A stretch of DNA of 64,000 nucleotides, taken from positions 124,001-188,000 of the forward strand of contig NZ_VSZO01000014.1 of assembly GCF_008312935.1 (NCBI RefSeq). Direction: 5' to 3'. This document shows, piece by piece, positions 53,849-62,533 of this stretch. Position numbers and translations under genes: made by a program. The notes under the pieces were generated by a model. It did not search any database, was not told the DNA's origin, and was given only the letters and a program-made list of their open reading frames with translations. Each line of letters opens with the position of its first letter. Position 1 is the stretch's first letter. The DNA is from Roseiconus lacunae (lineage in GTDB: Bacteria > Planctomycetota > Planctomycetia > Pirellulales > Pirellulaceae).

Positions 53849-55081
53849 TTAGCCCGTCACGGCGGGGAGTACTTTTTCGGTCAGCGTGTAGATCGACATT
53901 GCAAGAAGAATCAGGAACCCGATTCCGCCGGTCACGTTGAGCCCCCATCCGTTTCGGTGGCTCCCCATCACGTCCTGTTGGTTACAAAGCCAAAGCATCG
54001 TGCCCGCAATGACAGGCGATGCAACGACGGTGAGTGCCTGCGCGGCGATGATCGCGGGTAGCGGCTTGGTACCAGTTGCGATGACATACATGGCGACGCC
54101 CATTCCGATCAGTAGTACTCCTGCCGTCATCAGCTTCGGTGTTTTCTGATCGGGGTGGTCTCCCAATCGTAGTGCATCGGAAAGCACAAAACCGCCGATC
54201 ATCGAATTGACGATGAACGATGAAAACGCCGCAGCAAACATTCCAACACAAAAGATGATTCGCCCTTTCTCGCCAAACATCGGTTCAAGTTGATTGGCGA
54301 CATCAGCAACGCTGACCAATTCATGTCCTTGTAATACCGAAGCAGCGGTCGTCATGATCATCAGCGTGATCAAACACATGATCCCTGCCGATACCCAAGC
54401 ATCGATTTGACCATCGGGAAGGTCTTCGGCTTTCCAACCCTTGAAACGAGAAAGGTAGGACTGATACAGGGCCGCACTGATTACGAATGTGGTTCCGACA
54501 AGTCCCAGCAGTGGCAACTCCAGTTCGACTCCTTTGACGGGGATCAGTCCCTGGACGATTCGGGTGAAGTCTGGCCTGGCGAACACTAGGTTAATGGCGA
54601 ATGCGATTAACATGACCGCGACAAAGCCTGTCATCAATCGCTCAAGTACCGGATAGAGGTTGCCGAACCCGAATAGGACGGCCAGGACGATCGCGTTGAG
54701 CACGAGCGGCCAATAATCAGTCTCGATGTAAGTCGACAGCGCCGCCTGCGCCCCAAGGTTGTTCCCAAACTGAAATGCCGTTGCGATAAAGCAGACGCCA
54801 AAACCGATGAACAGCGCGAGCGCGGGATGCAGATGTCGACGAATCAGTTCGGTAATCGAAACATCAGTTACCGCGCCGAGTCGCATGCCCATCGTGACAT
54901 AAGCGGCCATCAGGAAGACTGAAACGACGACGACCCACAAATTGTCGTACCCGGCTCGGGCGCCGACTTGTGAACTGGTCAGAATGCTTCCCGGTCCGAT
55001 AACCACACACGCGGTGACAAGTCCCGGTCCGATCCGACGAAGAATGCCGCGTCGTGGCGTTGACATCGATTCGGCGTTCAC
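53849..55081 (-). CDS. Nramp-related transporter without canonical metal ligands
   Basis: This 410-residue carrier has about eleven helices and overall Nramp order. In helix 1 the metal motif DPGN reads GPGS (29-32 region: CVVIGPGSILTSS). In helix 6 the MPHNLY segment reads ISAALY (201-206). The Asp, Asn and Met that bind Mn/Fe in Nramp structures are therefore replaced. Its start overlaps the stop of the upstream enolase-superfamily gene by four bases. So it may carry another cation or an organic substrate linked to that enzyme. Family fold is likely; the substrate is unknown. Confidence 0.88.
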   Translation of the reverse strand: MNAESMSTPRRGILRRIGPGLVTACVVIGPGSILTSSQVGARAGYDNLWVVVVSVFLMAAYVTMGMRLGAVTDVSITELIRRHLHPALALFIGFGVCFIATAFQFGNNLGAQAALSTYIETDYWPLVLNAIVLAVLFGFGNLYPVLERLMTGFVAVMLIAFAINLVFARPDFTRIVQGLIPVKGVELELPLLGLVGTTFVISAALYQSYLSRFKGWKAEDLPDGQIDAWVSAGIMCLITLMIMTTAASVLQGHELVSVADVANQLEPMFGEKGRIIFCVGMFAAAFSSFIVNSMIGGFVLSDALRLGDHPDQKTPKLMTAGVLLIGMGVAMYVIATGTKPLPAIIAAQALTVVASPVIAGTMLWLCNQQDVMGSHRNGWGLNVTGGIGFLILLAMSIYTLTEKVLPAVTG

Positions 55082-56433
55082 TCGACCGCCCCCAAGCCTG
55101 GGCCATCAAGACAAGCCGTTTTCATCGATCCATTTTTCACGTCAAAGATCCCAGGAAAACGACTGTCCCAACCATGGTTGGCGACCGGGCAATATTGCCG
55201 TGAATTTGACTCGATCGCGGCGACCCCTGGGATGTGGGCGGCCAAACCGGCGGAATGAATTAACGATGCCCCGGGACACGTCAAATCTTGAACGCATAAA
55301 AACATGTTTAGTTTCTTTATTGCGACCGCCATCAACAGTGACTGGGATTGTCCCTTGCATGCCTTTAACGCGGCCCCGGTGTATCCCATTTCATGGGCCA
55401 ACAGCAGCGTTTCCAAGTCGGTCAACGACTCATCAATGACCACTGGCTTTAGTTCAGCGGCCCGATGCATTTTGTTGTCCGGATGGGCTTTCAAATCCCG
55501 GGCGGTCGGCTGTTCAACGTATTGGATTCGGTCGAAACCGGCGGGCGACTTTTCTTTGATTCGCTCGAGGACTTCGATCAAATACTCCACGTTGGGACAG
55601 CGTTCGTTGAAATCAAGTGAATAAAACCATTGCTCGACGCCGCGTTTTACTTGGCATTCCGCCGCGATGCGGTCGACTTTGATCACACGTTCAAGATCCC
55701 ACTGAACGTCATCGCCGTTCAGTTTAATTTTCATATGGGTCAAACCATTGTGGCCAATCCATTGAGGCAATGTGTCTGGTAAACCATCCCCGGTCGGCTG
55801 GTCGAGTTCGCCATCGTCCAGTGGATCGAGTGCCCCGACAAGATGGTAAAGCGGCATCGTTGGTTTCGGTGTCTCGCTGACAAAGTCACTGATCCAATCA
55901 CCTTGATAGCCGTCGCCAAGGTAGTGGCTCACATCGTGACTCATCCAATCTGGACCATATGTCTTGTAGCAACTCAGCCCATGCAGTTTTCCGAATGCGT
56001 CATGAATCGCAGCATCGAAGGGACTGCCGGTTACGAGCGCGGCCAGCTTAGGGATTGGTTCGGCGAGTGCTAGCTCTGTCGACAGTGCCGTAGCCGCTGC
56101 GACGAACTGGTGTTCCAGCCGGACACCTAAGTCGACCGGATGGCCGAAATCGGAGAATTCCTTGACGATCGACTCGAAACGTTCGGCCAATTTCGTCATC
56201 GCACCAAGGGTTTGATCATACGAAAGTTGTTTCGACGGAAACGCCCAAATATTTGACAGTGGCATCGATCCGAACCCGCGTCCCGGATGACCTTCACGCG
56301 AGACAACGTCCAAATGCACGTTCAATATCGTTGCCTTGTCGACGGGAACGCCACCAAACTTCATCACCGTTCGGTAGTCGTAGTGCTCATAGTCAAGGCG
56401 AACGTCGGTGATTCGAATGTCCGTCGATTTCAT
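55078..56433 (-). CDS. Enolase-superfamily (mandelate racemase/MLE-like) enzyme
   Basis: This 451-residue enzyme belongs to the Mg-dependent enolase superfamily. The acid-base and metal residues are K235 and K237 (MKIKLNG), D274 (SLDFNER), E307 (YVEQP), D334 (VIDES) and a Lys pair at 358/360 (KACKG). A KxK plus a second Lys at the end of the barrel fits the muconate lactonising/dipeptide epimerase style. The substrate cannot be told. The N-terminal capping domain (1-130) is longer than average. Its 3' end overlaps the Nramp-like gene, so substrate uptake by that carrier is a reasonable guess. Confidence 0.9.
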   Translation of the reverse strand: MKSTDIRITDVRLDYEHYDYRTVMKFGGVPVDKATILNVHLDVVSREGHPGRGFGSMPLSNIWAFPSKQLSYDQTLGAMTKLAERFESIVKEFSDFGHPVDLGVRLEHQFVAAATALSTELALAEPIPKLAALVTGSPFDAAIHDAFGKLHGLSCYKTYGPDWMSHDVSHYLGDGYQGDWISDFVSETPKPTMPLYHLVGALDPLDDGELDQPTGDGLPDTLPQWIGHNGLTHMKIKLNGDDVQWDLERVIKVDRIAAECQVKRGVEQWFYSLDFNERCPNVEYLIEVLERIKEKSPAGFDRIQYVEQPTARDLKAHPDNKMHRAAELKPVVIDESLTDLETLLLAHEMGYTGAALKACKGQSQSLLMAVAIKKLNMFLCVQDLTCPGASLIHSAGLAAHIPGVAAIESNSRQYCPVANHGWDSRFPGIFDVKNGSMKTACLDGPGLGAVE

Positions 56434-56722
56434 GTGGGATCTTTGTCGTCGCTGGCAGGTTCGTAAACTGAGAAGGGGAAAGTTTACCGATCTGCCCTAT
56501 TCGCCGTCACAATCTCCGGCAGTTCCTCGTCAAGAAAGCACAGATTTACGGCAATACCCGGCACAACAATGGGAGATCAATGCGTCCCGATGATGTTCAC
56601 ATGCCTGCCGAATCGTTCATCCAAGGGCGATGTACCAAGAGCGATGTACCCTAAGTAGTCGATTTCAATTCGCGATTCGGATAAGCTGAGCGTCACACGC
56701 AACCCCTATCCCACGACGGCTC

Positions 56723-57397
56723 ATGACGCGTCTGCTAGTCGAACACTTACAAAAATCGTTCCCCGCCGCCGGAGAACCGCTCCATGTTTTACGAGACATT
56801 TGCATGGAGGTTTCCGGGGGGCAATCACTTGCCATCGTCGGCCCCAGTGGAAGCGGGAAAAGCACGCTGCTGCAAATCTTAGGGACACTCGATCGCCCCG
56901 ACGGTGGAACGGTCAAAGTCGATGGCGAAGACCCTTTTCTGCTCGACCAGCAACAAGTTGCCCATTGGCGAAACCAAAAAGTCGGCTTTATCTTTCAAGA
57001 CCATCATTTGTTGCCGCACCTGTCGGTGATGGAGAACGTCCTGATTCCGACTTTGGCCGGTGGACGCGCCAATGCCCCACTGATCGAAAGGGCGAAGGAG
57101 TTACTGCAAGCGGTTGGGTTATCCGATCGAGTGGGGCACTTGCCGGGAATGTTATCCGGCGGGGAGCGAGAACGAGTTGCCATCGCAAGGGCACTGCTGA
57201 TGAGTCCTTCATTGATCTTGGCGGACGAGCCGACGGGTAACCTGGATCGGCGTACTGCCGAAGCCGTCACCGAGGTCCTGCAATCACTCCAGCGTGACAA
57301 CAATGCGATTCTGATTTGCGTGACCCACAGCGAAACACTCGCCGCAGCGATGGATCAGCGACACGAACTGCTCGACGGAAAACTCGTTCGTTCTTGA
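56723..57397 (+). CDS. LolD-type ABC transporter ATP-binding protein
   Basis: This is a 224-residue ATPase. Walker A GPSGSGKST (40-48), Q-loop FIFQDHHLLPHL, signature LSGGERERVAIARAL and Walker B LILADEPTGNLD are all intact. The sequence class (FQxxxLLPxLSxxENV, DEPTGNLD) is that of LolD/MacB-type subunits that work with FtsX-like permeases. No permease gene is next to it in the window, which is unusual for this type. It is convergent with the MCP-like gene. Lipoprotein release or another envelope task is likely. Confidence 0.93.
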   Translation: MTRLLVEHLQKSFPAAGEPLHVLRDICMEVSGGQSLAIVGPSGSGKSTLLQILGTLDRPDGGTVKVDGEDPFLLDQQQVAHWRNQKVGFIFQDHHLLPHLSVMENVLIPTLAGGRANAPLIERAKELLQAVGLSDRVGHLPGMLSGGERERVAIARALLMSPSLILADEPTGNLDRRTAEAVTEVLQSLQRDNNAILICVTHSETLAAAMDQRHELLDGKLVRS

Positions 57398-57461
57398 TCA
57401 GCCGTCGACTTAGTCGGCCATGGATTGTGTTCGCCAACTGGCGGATCGCTTGATCGACCGA

Positions 57462-58433
57462 TCAGAATAGAATTACTTCGCCGGCTTCGACGTGCTCTTC
57501 CTCTTGGCCGTCGTTGCCGACTTCCTCGCTGACGTCGGCCAGGCAGGTGTCGGTCACTTCCCGTTTTTCAAATAAAGCCAGCAGCTTTTCGATGTCGTGT
57601 TCGGCGCGTTGCAAGCCTTGTGCGACAGGATCTTGGAACTGGAGGTAGGAAAGTGTGTCACGCGACGCCTGCAAGATTTCGTTGTTTCGTGATTCGGTTG
57701 TCTCCAAAACGCGACTCAGCAGCGTCGAGATTGACTGAGTCTCTTGTCTCACGTCAGTCATTTCTGCGCGGAACTCTTCGGAAAACTCAGAGAGGGATTC
57801 GGCGATCGCGACGGTTTCATTTTCCAGTTTCGGCATCCCTTCAACGAATTCGGCTACCGATTCGGCGATCGTTTGGTTGGCCTCTTCGACACACTCGCTG
57901 AACGACTTCATCTCCTCGCCAAGGACGGCGAACGCACGACCGTGTTCGCCCCCAAGCCGACTCGCTTCGATTTGAACGTTAAACGCCAAGACCTGGCTTT
58001 TTTTCATCAGGTGCGCGGTTTGTTTCGCGGCATCATGAATTCGTCGCGATGTTTTGTTCGCCATCCTGACCAACTCAAGCTGTTTAGAGAAACAATCCTC
58101 GACGCGGGTGACAAGCGCTTCGATCATCTCTGATTGATGTTCGATCGCTTCGGAGATCGTGCGACGCTGCGGTTCGGTAGATCCGTCGCTTGAAGTTCCC
58201 TTGTCAGCTTCATCGGATTGGTCGGCCCGAACAAAGCGAGCCAGCGAAGAACGCAGCTCATCGTTACCAGAGGTCGCCGTTTCGACGATTGCGATGACGA
58301 GTTCCCCGATTTTCAGCGCAGCTTCTTCGGTCGTCGTACGCATCTTTTGCATATCTTTGACGATACGCGACGTGACTTTACGACAGAAGGCGACTTGCCC
58401 AAAGGTTGCGGTTAGTTTTTGGAAACCGAACAT
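57462..58433 (-). CDS. Soluble MCP-like signalling protein
   Basis: This 323-residue protein has no membrane helix and is almost all helical. The segment VLAFNVQIEASRLGGEHGRAFAVLGEEM (148-175) corresponds to the hairpin tip of methyl-accepting chemotaxis proteins (LALNAAIEAARAGExGRGFAVVAxE). The family Asn-Ala-Ala has drifted to Asn-Val-Gln and Arg-Ala-Gly to Arg-Leu-Gly. LQFQDPVAQGLQR near 264-276 matches the LQFQDRxxQ motif of some soluble MCPs. It follows the CheY-like gene by 91 nt. Without CheW in the operon, how it reaches the kinase is unclear. Confidence 0.85.
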   Translation of the reverse strand: MFGFQKLTATFGQVAFCRKVTSRIVKDMQKMRTTTEEAALKIGELVIAIVETATSGNDELRSSLARFVRADQSDEADKGTSSDGSTEPQRRTISEAIEHQSEMIEALVTRVEDCFSKQLELVRMANKTSRRIHDAAKQTAHLMKKSQVLAFNVQIEASRLGGEHGRAFAVLGEEMKSFSECVEEANQTIAESVAEFVEGMPKLENETVAIAESLSEFSEEFRAEMTDVRQETQSISTLLSRVLETTESRNNEILQASRDTLSYLQFQDPVAQGLQRAEHDIEKLLALFEKREVTDTCLADVSEEVGNDGQEEEHVEAGEVILF

Positions 58434-58524
58434 GTTCTACCTTGTTCGAATTTCGTATCGAGGCAAGCGAATCGATCGTTTATCGGGGGCAACTTGCGAG
58501 ACCTTGCTTTTGACACGATGGAGC

Positions 58525-58896
58525 TCAGTTGGTGTTCGTCAGCTTTTTCACTGCCGCGACCAACATGTCGGCTTTAAATGGTTTGACGATCCATCCGCAG
58601 GCGCCGGCTGCCTTCGCTTTCGCGATCAGATCCTTCGCACCTTCGGTGGTCAGCATGATGATCGGTAGGCCGGCATACTTAACGTCTTTCTTTACCTCGG
58701 CCACCATCTCGATGCCGTTCTTGTTCGGCATGTTGACATCACAGACGACGCAGTCCACGTCGCCCGATTTGATTTTGGCGACACCATCGACGCCGTCGAC
58801 GGCCTCGCTAACATCAAGTCCGGCTTGAGAGAGTGCGGCGCACACTTGTTGGCGAACGGTCGCCGAATCATCAACAACTAGGACGTTTGTACTCAT
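58525..58896 (-). CDS. CheY-like single-domain response regulator
   Basis: The 123 residues are a complete receiver: acidic pair D9-D10, phospho-acceptor D53 (CDVNMP), T83 and K105 (VKPF). There is no output domain, so it acts by binding partners as CheY does. It lies between CheX-like and MCP-like genes on the same strand. The kinase encoded upstream would be its phosphodonor through its Hpt histidine; the CheX-like protein would be its phosphatase. Confidence 0.94.
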   Translation of the reverse strand: MSTNVLVVDDSATVRQQVCAALSQAGLDVSEAVDGVDGVAKIKSGDVDCVVCDVNMPNKNGIEMVAEVKKDVKYAGLPIIMLTTEGAKDLIAKAKAAGACGWIVKPFKADMLVAAVKKLTNTN

Positions 58897-58965
58897 GGCG
58901 TCTGGAATGGGTGGTAGGGAAAATGTGTAACGTCTAACTCTGGCTTATTCTGAGCAACGCGAAGT

Positions 58966-59565
58966 CTAGAAAAGATGCAGACTTCCCTCATCGGCCGATT
59001 CAAGTTCTGGGTGGTATTCCCACTGAACATCAGGTTCGATATTGACGTGCAGCAACACGACGACGGGACCTTCTTTCAAATCAACCATCTGAATCGTCTG
59101 GCCTTGAAATCCCGTCATGAATCCAAGTTGCAAGCCGCGTACGGACACGGGAAGTCCCATTTGGCAGTGGATTTGGTATTCCGAAAGATTGTTCTTAAAA
59201 CGCCCCGCTAACTGATTGGTTAACTCACCAATCCAATCGGTCGGGTTTTCCGGCATTCCTTGGCAAAGCGAAGAAACCGTTTCGACGTGTGCGAGCAAGC
59301 CGATCGAGCATCGGAAATCGCTACCACAGATGCCAATCGACGACGTGACCATTTCGCGAGCTGAATTCAGGTCACAGCAGTCTCGACACAACAAGTCCGC
59401 CGATGCGTCGCAGCCTTCGGCCGTCGTGATGACGTTGGAGCTGGAGTAAAACCGGAACAATTCGACGAGAGAGGAATGAAACTCGTCACCGATAATCTCC
59501 GTCGCAAACCGTTTCAGAGATTCTTGTTGTGAAGCGAGTGTTTGAGTTTGTTCTATTTCAAGCAT
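58966..59565 (-). CDS. CheX-like chemotaxis phosphatase, cysteine-rich
   Basis: This 199-residue protein starts six nucleotides after the kinase stop. The segment WIGELTNQLAGRFKNNL (111-127) places E114 and N117 as in the ExxN phosphatase motif of CheX/CheC. The following QMGLPVSVRG and the beta strands near the C-terminus fit the CheX fold. The first 105 residues carry seven cysteines (52, 60, 63, 64, 80, 86, 101), with one more at 134, unlike typical CheX. They may bind metal or sense redox state. It probably removes phosphate from the CheY-like protein. Confidence 0.8.
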   Translation of the reverse strand: MLEIEQTQTLASQQESLKRFATEIIGDEFHSSLVELFRFYSSSNVITTAEGCDASADLLCRDCCDLNSAREMVTSSIGICGSDFRCSIGLLAHVETVSSLCQGMPENPTDWIGELTNQLAGRFKNNLSEYQIHCQMGLPVSVRGLQLGFMTGFQGQTIQMVDLKEGPVVVLLHVNIEPDVQWEYHPELESADEGSLHLF

Positions 59566-59571
59566 CGATAG

Positions 59572-61590
59572 TCAAGAGGTTATCGCAGATAAGTCGGCAT
59601 CGATCCCGTACGATGTCAGAAGCCGATAGGTGTCCGGGGCCATGACATCGATTGGAAACTCGAAACGGTATTGAGTGCCTCGTCCGAGGCGGCTTTCGAT
59701 TTTGATCGTTCCCCCCAGTTTTTCCGTGGCTTGTCGAAGTGCTCCTAGTCCGATCCCCCGTCCACTGACCAAACTGACCGACTCGGCAGTGCTCAGTCCG
59801 TTCGCAAATAATGCATTGGTAAGGTCTTGTTCGGTTTCATGCGGCAGTCCTCTCTCGGCAGCCAGCGAAGCGACGTGATTCCAATTGATCCCGCGTCCGT
59901 CGTCAGCGACCGTGACGATAAAGCGGTCATCCTGGACATCGGTGGACAGTGTCAGTTTTCCGCAGTCTGGTTTCCCTTCCAGTCGTCGGTCCTCGATCGA
60001 TTCAATCCCGTGGTCGACGGCATTGCGAACCGCGTGAATCAAGGATGACCAGAACGGACTCCAATGACTCGCCTCGGTTCGAAGGTTTCCTGAACGAATC
60101 GAAACCACGATCGCTTCTTTCCCCATTTGTGTCGCAATTCGTTTGGCTTGGTGCGAAACCCGTTGCAATCTCGACTCTGTCGGTTCTAGTTTCCAGGCCG
60201 CGACCAGAGGTGCGAGCGACTCCATCGGTTCGCGATTGAGCAGTCCTAAAAGTAGTTGTTTATATTGGGAATCGGTGACGCGAAATTCGTGATCGGTGTC
60301 GCTGATCAGTCGGCGGAGGTTCCCGCGGACGTGGGCCCAGCAACTGAAAAGTTCCGTCCATACCGTTCCTTCGGGAATGCCGTCTTCTTCTGCGATCGCT
60401 GTTTCGACCGCGTGGCATACATCGGCCAAACGGTCCAACCCGAATATCGCGGCGTTTCCCTTTAGCGTATGAACCTGTCGCTTGACGGACTCAAGCTCTT
60501 CCCGCTCGTCACAACGCAGGGAGTCGATCAACTCTGATGCTTCATGGAAGAATTCCAAGAAGCCAGTTCGATCTTTGGTAATCCCCTCGAGCATCCGGAT
60601 CATTTCGCGGCTGTCAGCTTCCAGTTTTTTGCGTTCAACTTCCGCCGTGATATCTGAGACAACGATTGTCAAATGAGATAAGTCGCAGTCTTCGACCGGG
60701 TGGTATTTCAGCGCGAACGTTTGTCCCTGGATGACAATGTGGTCGGGCAGTTGGTCCAACGTCACTTCGACGGGCATGATTCCTTCGAAAACTTCGTCGA
60801 GACCAAACTGTAGCCATTCGGCCGCCTTGACGTCATAGCGGGCGATGACATCCGCGATCGTGTCGCCGTGCTTGATCGGACCAAACATCATTTCGACCGC
60901 TGACGAACGCTCGTCCTGGATAACCCCTTGACGGTTGATTGTCATAAATCCTTGATCAACCGAGTTAAGAATCATACGCATGTCACGATGACGCGATTCC
61001 AGCTCACTTGTTCGCAACGCCACGATCTTTTCCAGGCCGATGACGTTGTCGAAAAAACTACGCGCGATAAAGATTGCCGCAACGGATTCCAGCACCACAA
61101 ACGCCGCGTGTACGCCGACCACCCAAATTGGCGCGTCGTAGTTAAAGACGCTCGCGGGCAGCAAAAACCAAAGCAACAGGTGATGGAGTGCCGCCGTCAC
61201 TGCCGCGGCAACGATTACCATTGGATTCGCGAAAACGGCTAGCAATGCGAGCAATACAAAAAAGTAAAAGTGCATCTCGATCTGTACCGGTCCTTGGCCG
61301 AGATGGACGAGCACGCCTCCCATAAACATTGAGGCGACGCCAATCACCACCGAAATCGCTCGTTTGGACCTCATGGTCAGACGTGCGATCACCGGACCGA
61401 TGACAACCGCACCGGTCAATAAAGCAGCCTCGATGGGACCGGTGTCGTTGAAGTACGCGATCGCGACAAAGACAGGGAGATGCAGCGCAAAGACGATCGT
61501 AAAGATCCGATTCATCTTAGCGAGATATGACTGCTCGAAATCAGAGACCGACTGGGGCAGGACGATGTAGCGGAGTGCCGATGCAAACAT
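59572..61590 (-). CDS. Membrane CheA-like histidine kinase with PAS and Hpt domains
   Basis: This 672-residue protein has about six membrane helices (28-180), a coiled segment, a PAS domain (about 205-315), an Hpt domain with H374 in VHTLKGNAA, and a CheA-type ATPase domain. In the ATPase the N box is HAVRNAVDHGIE (519-530) and the G boxes are DDGRG (563-567) and GRGIGLGAL (610-618). The P5/CheW-like docking domain of CheA is absent. So it looks like a CheA core fused to a membrane sensor, able to work without CheW. It starts nine nucleotides after the thioredoxin-like gene and is followed by CheX-, CheY- and MCP-like genes. Confidence 0.92.
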   Translation of the reverse strand: MFASALRYIVLPQSVSDFEQSYLAKMNRIFTIVFALHLPVFVAIAYFNDTGPIEAALLTGAVVIGPVIARLTMRSKRAISVVIGVASMFMGGVLVHLGQGPVQIEMHFYFFVLLALLAVFANPMVIVAAAVTAALHHLLLWFLLPASVFNYDAPIWVVGVHAAFVVLESVAAIFIARSFFDNVIGLEKIVALRTSELESRHRDMRMILNSVDQGFMTINRQGVIQDERSSAVEMMFGPIKHGDTIADVIARYDVKAAEWLQFGLDEVFEGIMPVEVTLDQLPDHIVIQGQTFALKYHPVEDCDLSHLTIVVSDITAEVERKKLEADSREMIRMLEGITKDRTGFLEFFHEASELIDSLRCDEREELESVKRQVHTLKGNAAIFGLDRLADVCHAVETAIAEEDGIPEGTVWTELFSCWAHVRGNLRRLISDTDHEFRVTDSQYKQLLLGLLNREPMESLAPLVAAWKLEPTESRLQRVSHQAKRIATQMGKEAIVVSIRSGNLRTEASHWSPFWSSLIHAVRNAVDHGIESIEDRRLEGKPDCGKLTLSTDVQDDRFIVTVADDGRGINWNHVASLAAERGLPHETEQDLTNALFANGLSTAESVSLVSGRGIGLGALRQATEKLGGTIKIESRLGRGTQYRFEFPIDVMAPDTYRLLTSYGIDADLSAITS

Positions 61591-61599
61591 GGGGATTAA

Positions 61600-62238
61600 T
61601 TAGTTCGATTGGTATTTCAACTGCAGTGGATCAACCAACTGTTGCAAGTCTTTAGAAACTGCGCATCCGAAGACCGGAAGGGATTCGACACTCTCGCCGT
61701 CGATCAATGCCTTGATGATCGTTTCATCTTGAAATGCGGGGCCTTGCTTGCGCGAGGTATAGCCACCGGAGTAAATCAGGTTCGATTCAGAATCGAAGAC
61801 CATCATCAACGGGCTCGACTGGAGACCGAAGCGAGACTGAAGTTCTTCGCGGGTGACCGATTCGACGGCGTAGCCTTGACTTCGTGCCAACACTTGGAGT
61901 TCTTGGTCCTCGCCTACCAAGAGCAATTTTTCGATGGCATCGGGTAAAGGTTCGCGTCGAATAAGATGCCGTACAACCCGTCGGGAGCATGGGCATTCCA
62001 AGTAGTTCACATGGACTACCCGAAGTCGACGATCATCGGAAGAGACATGGGCCAGCAGTGAAGGTGAAATCGAACTCCCCGGTTCTGGCTTGGGAAGCGT
62101 AATCCAGTGGGCGACCATCAAGGCAGATGTCACGATACTTAAGCTAGTCGCCCAAGCGGTAATCGAGATCCATCCACCGTACAATCGACATCGATCAAAC
62201 CAGTTCGTCGTTTTCGTTAGAGCACTCGAATGGGGCAT
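61600..62238 (-). CDS. Membrane-anchored thioredoxin-fold-like protein
   Basis: The 212 residues have one N-terminal membrane helix (22-44). The rest resembles a thioredoxin fold: VVHVNYLECPCSRRVV (74-89) has a CPCS motif where the CxxC active site would be, and SSPLMMVFDSESNLIYSGGYT matches the cis-Pro strand region. Another Cys lies near residue 190 (VFGCAVS). It should face the periplasm. It is the first gene of the chemosensory operon, so it might pass redox information to the kinase next to it. Fold: fairly likely; role: inference. Confidence 0.72.
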   Translation of the reverse strand: MPHSSALTKTTNWFDRCRLYGGWISITAWATSLSIVTSALMVAHWITLPKPEPGSSISPSLLAHVSSDDRRLRVVHVNYLECPCSRRVVRHLIRREPLPDAIEKLLLVGEDQELQVLARSQGYAVESVTREELQSRFGLQSSPLMMVFDSESNLIYSGGYTSRKQGPAFQDETIIKALIDGESVESLPVFGCAVSKDLQQLVDPLQLKYQSN

Positions 62239-62533
62239 CGATCAAGGATTTCCAACCAGTCTACGCACCAAGGTGCAGGTCCAGAGATTCGTCAGGTGTC
62301 GCAACACCAACCATCATTCCGATGGTCTGTATTGGGCAGGGGCAACTGTCCACTGTGTAGATATGGGACGCTATTGCGCGCCGGGTTGCGGGAATGACGA
62401 GAATCCCTTGCAACTACACGAAGATCATTCGAGGGGTTTCCCTCTTTGATCGGCTGGTGCGTTCGGATCGTGGCCAATGCCGCGCCATCACTCACGTTCG
62501 TGGGAATCCACGGGAGACAGGGCGATCGAATCG
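62239..62533. other. Spacer between antiporter and chemosensory operon
   Basis: This gap of just under 300 nt should contain the promoter for the minus-strand chemosensory operon. I found no RNA gene or strong hairpin in it. Confidence 0.35.
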
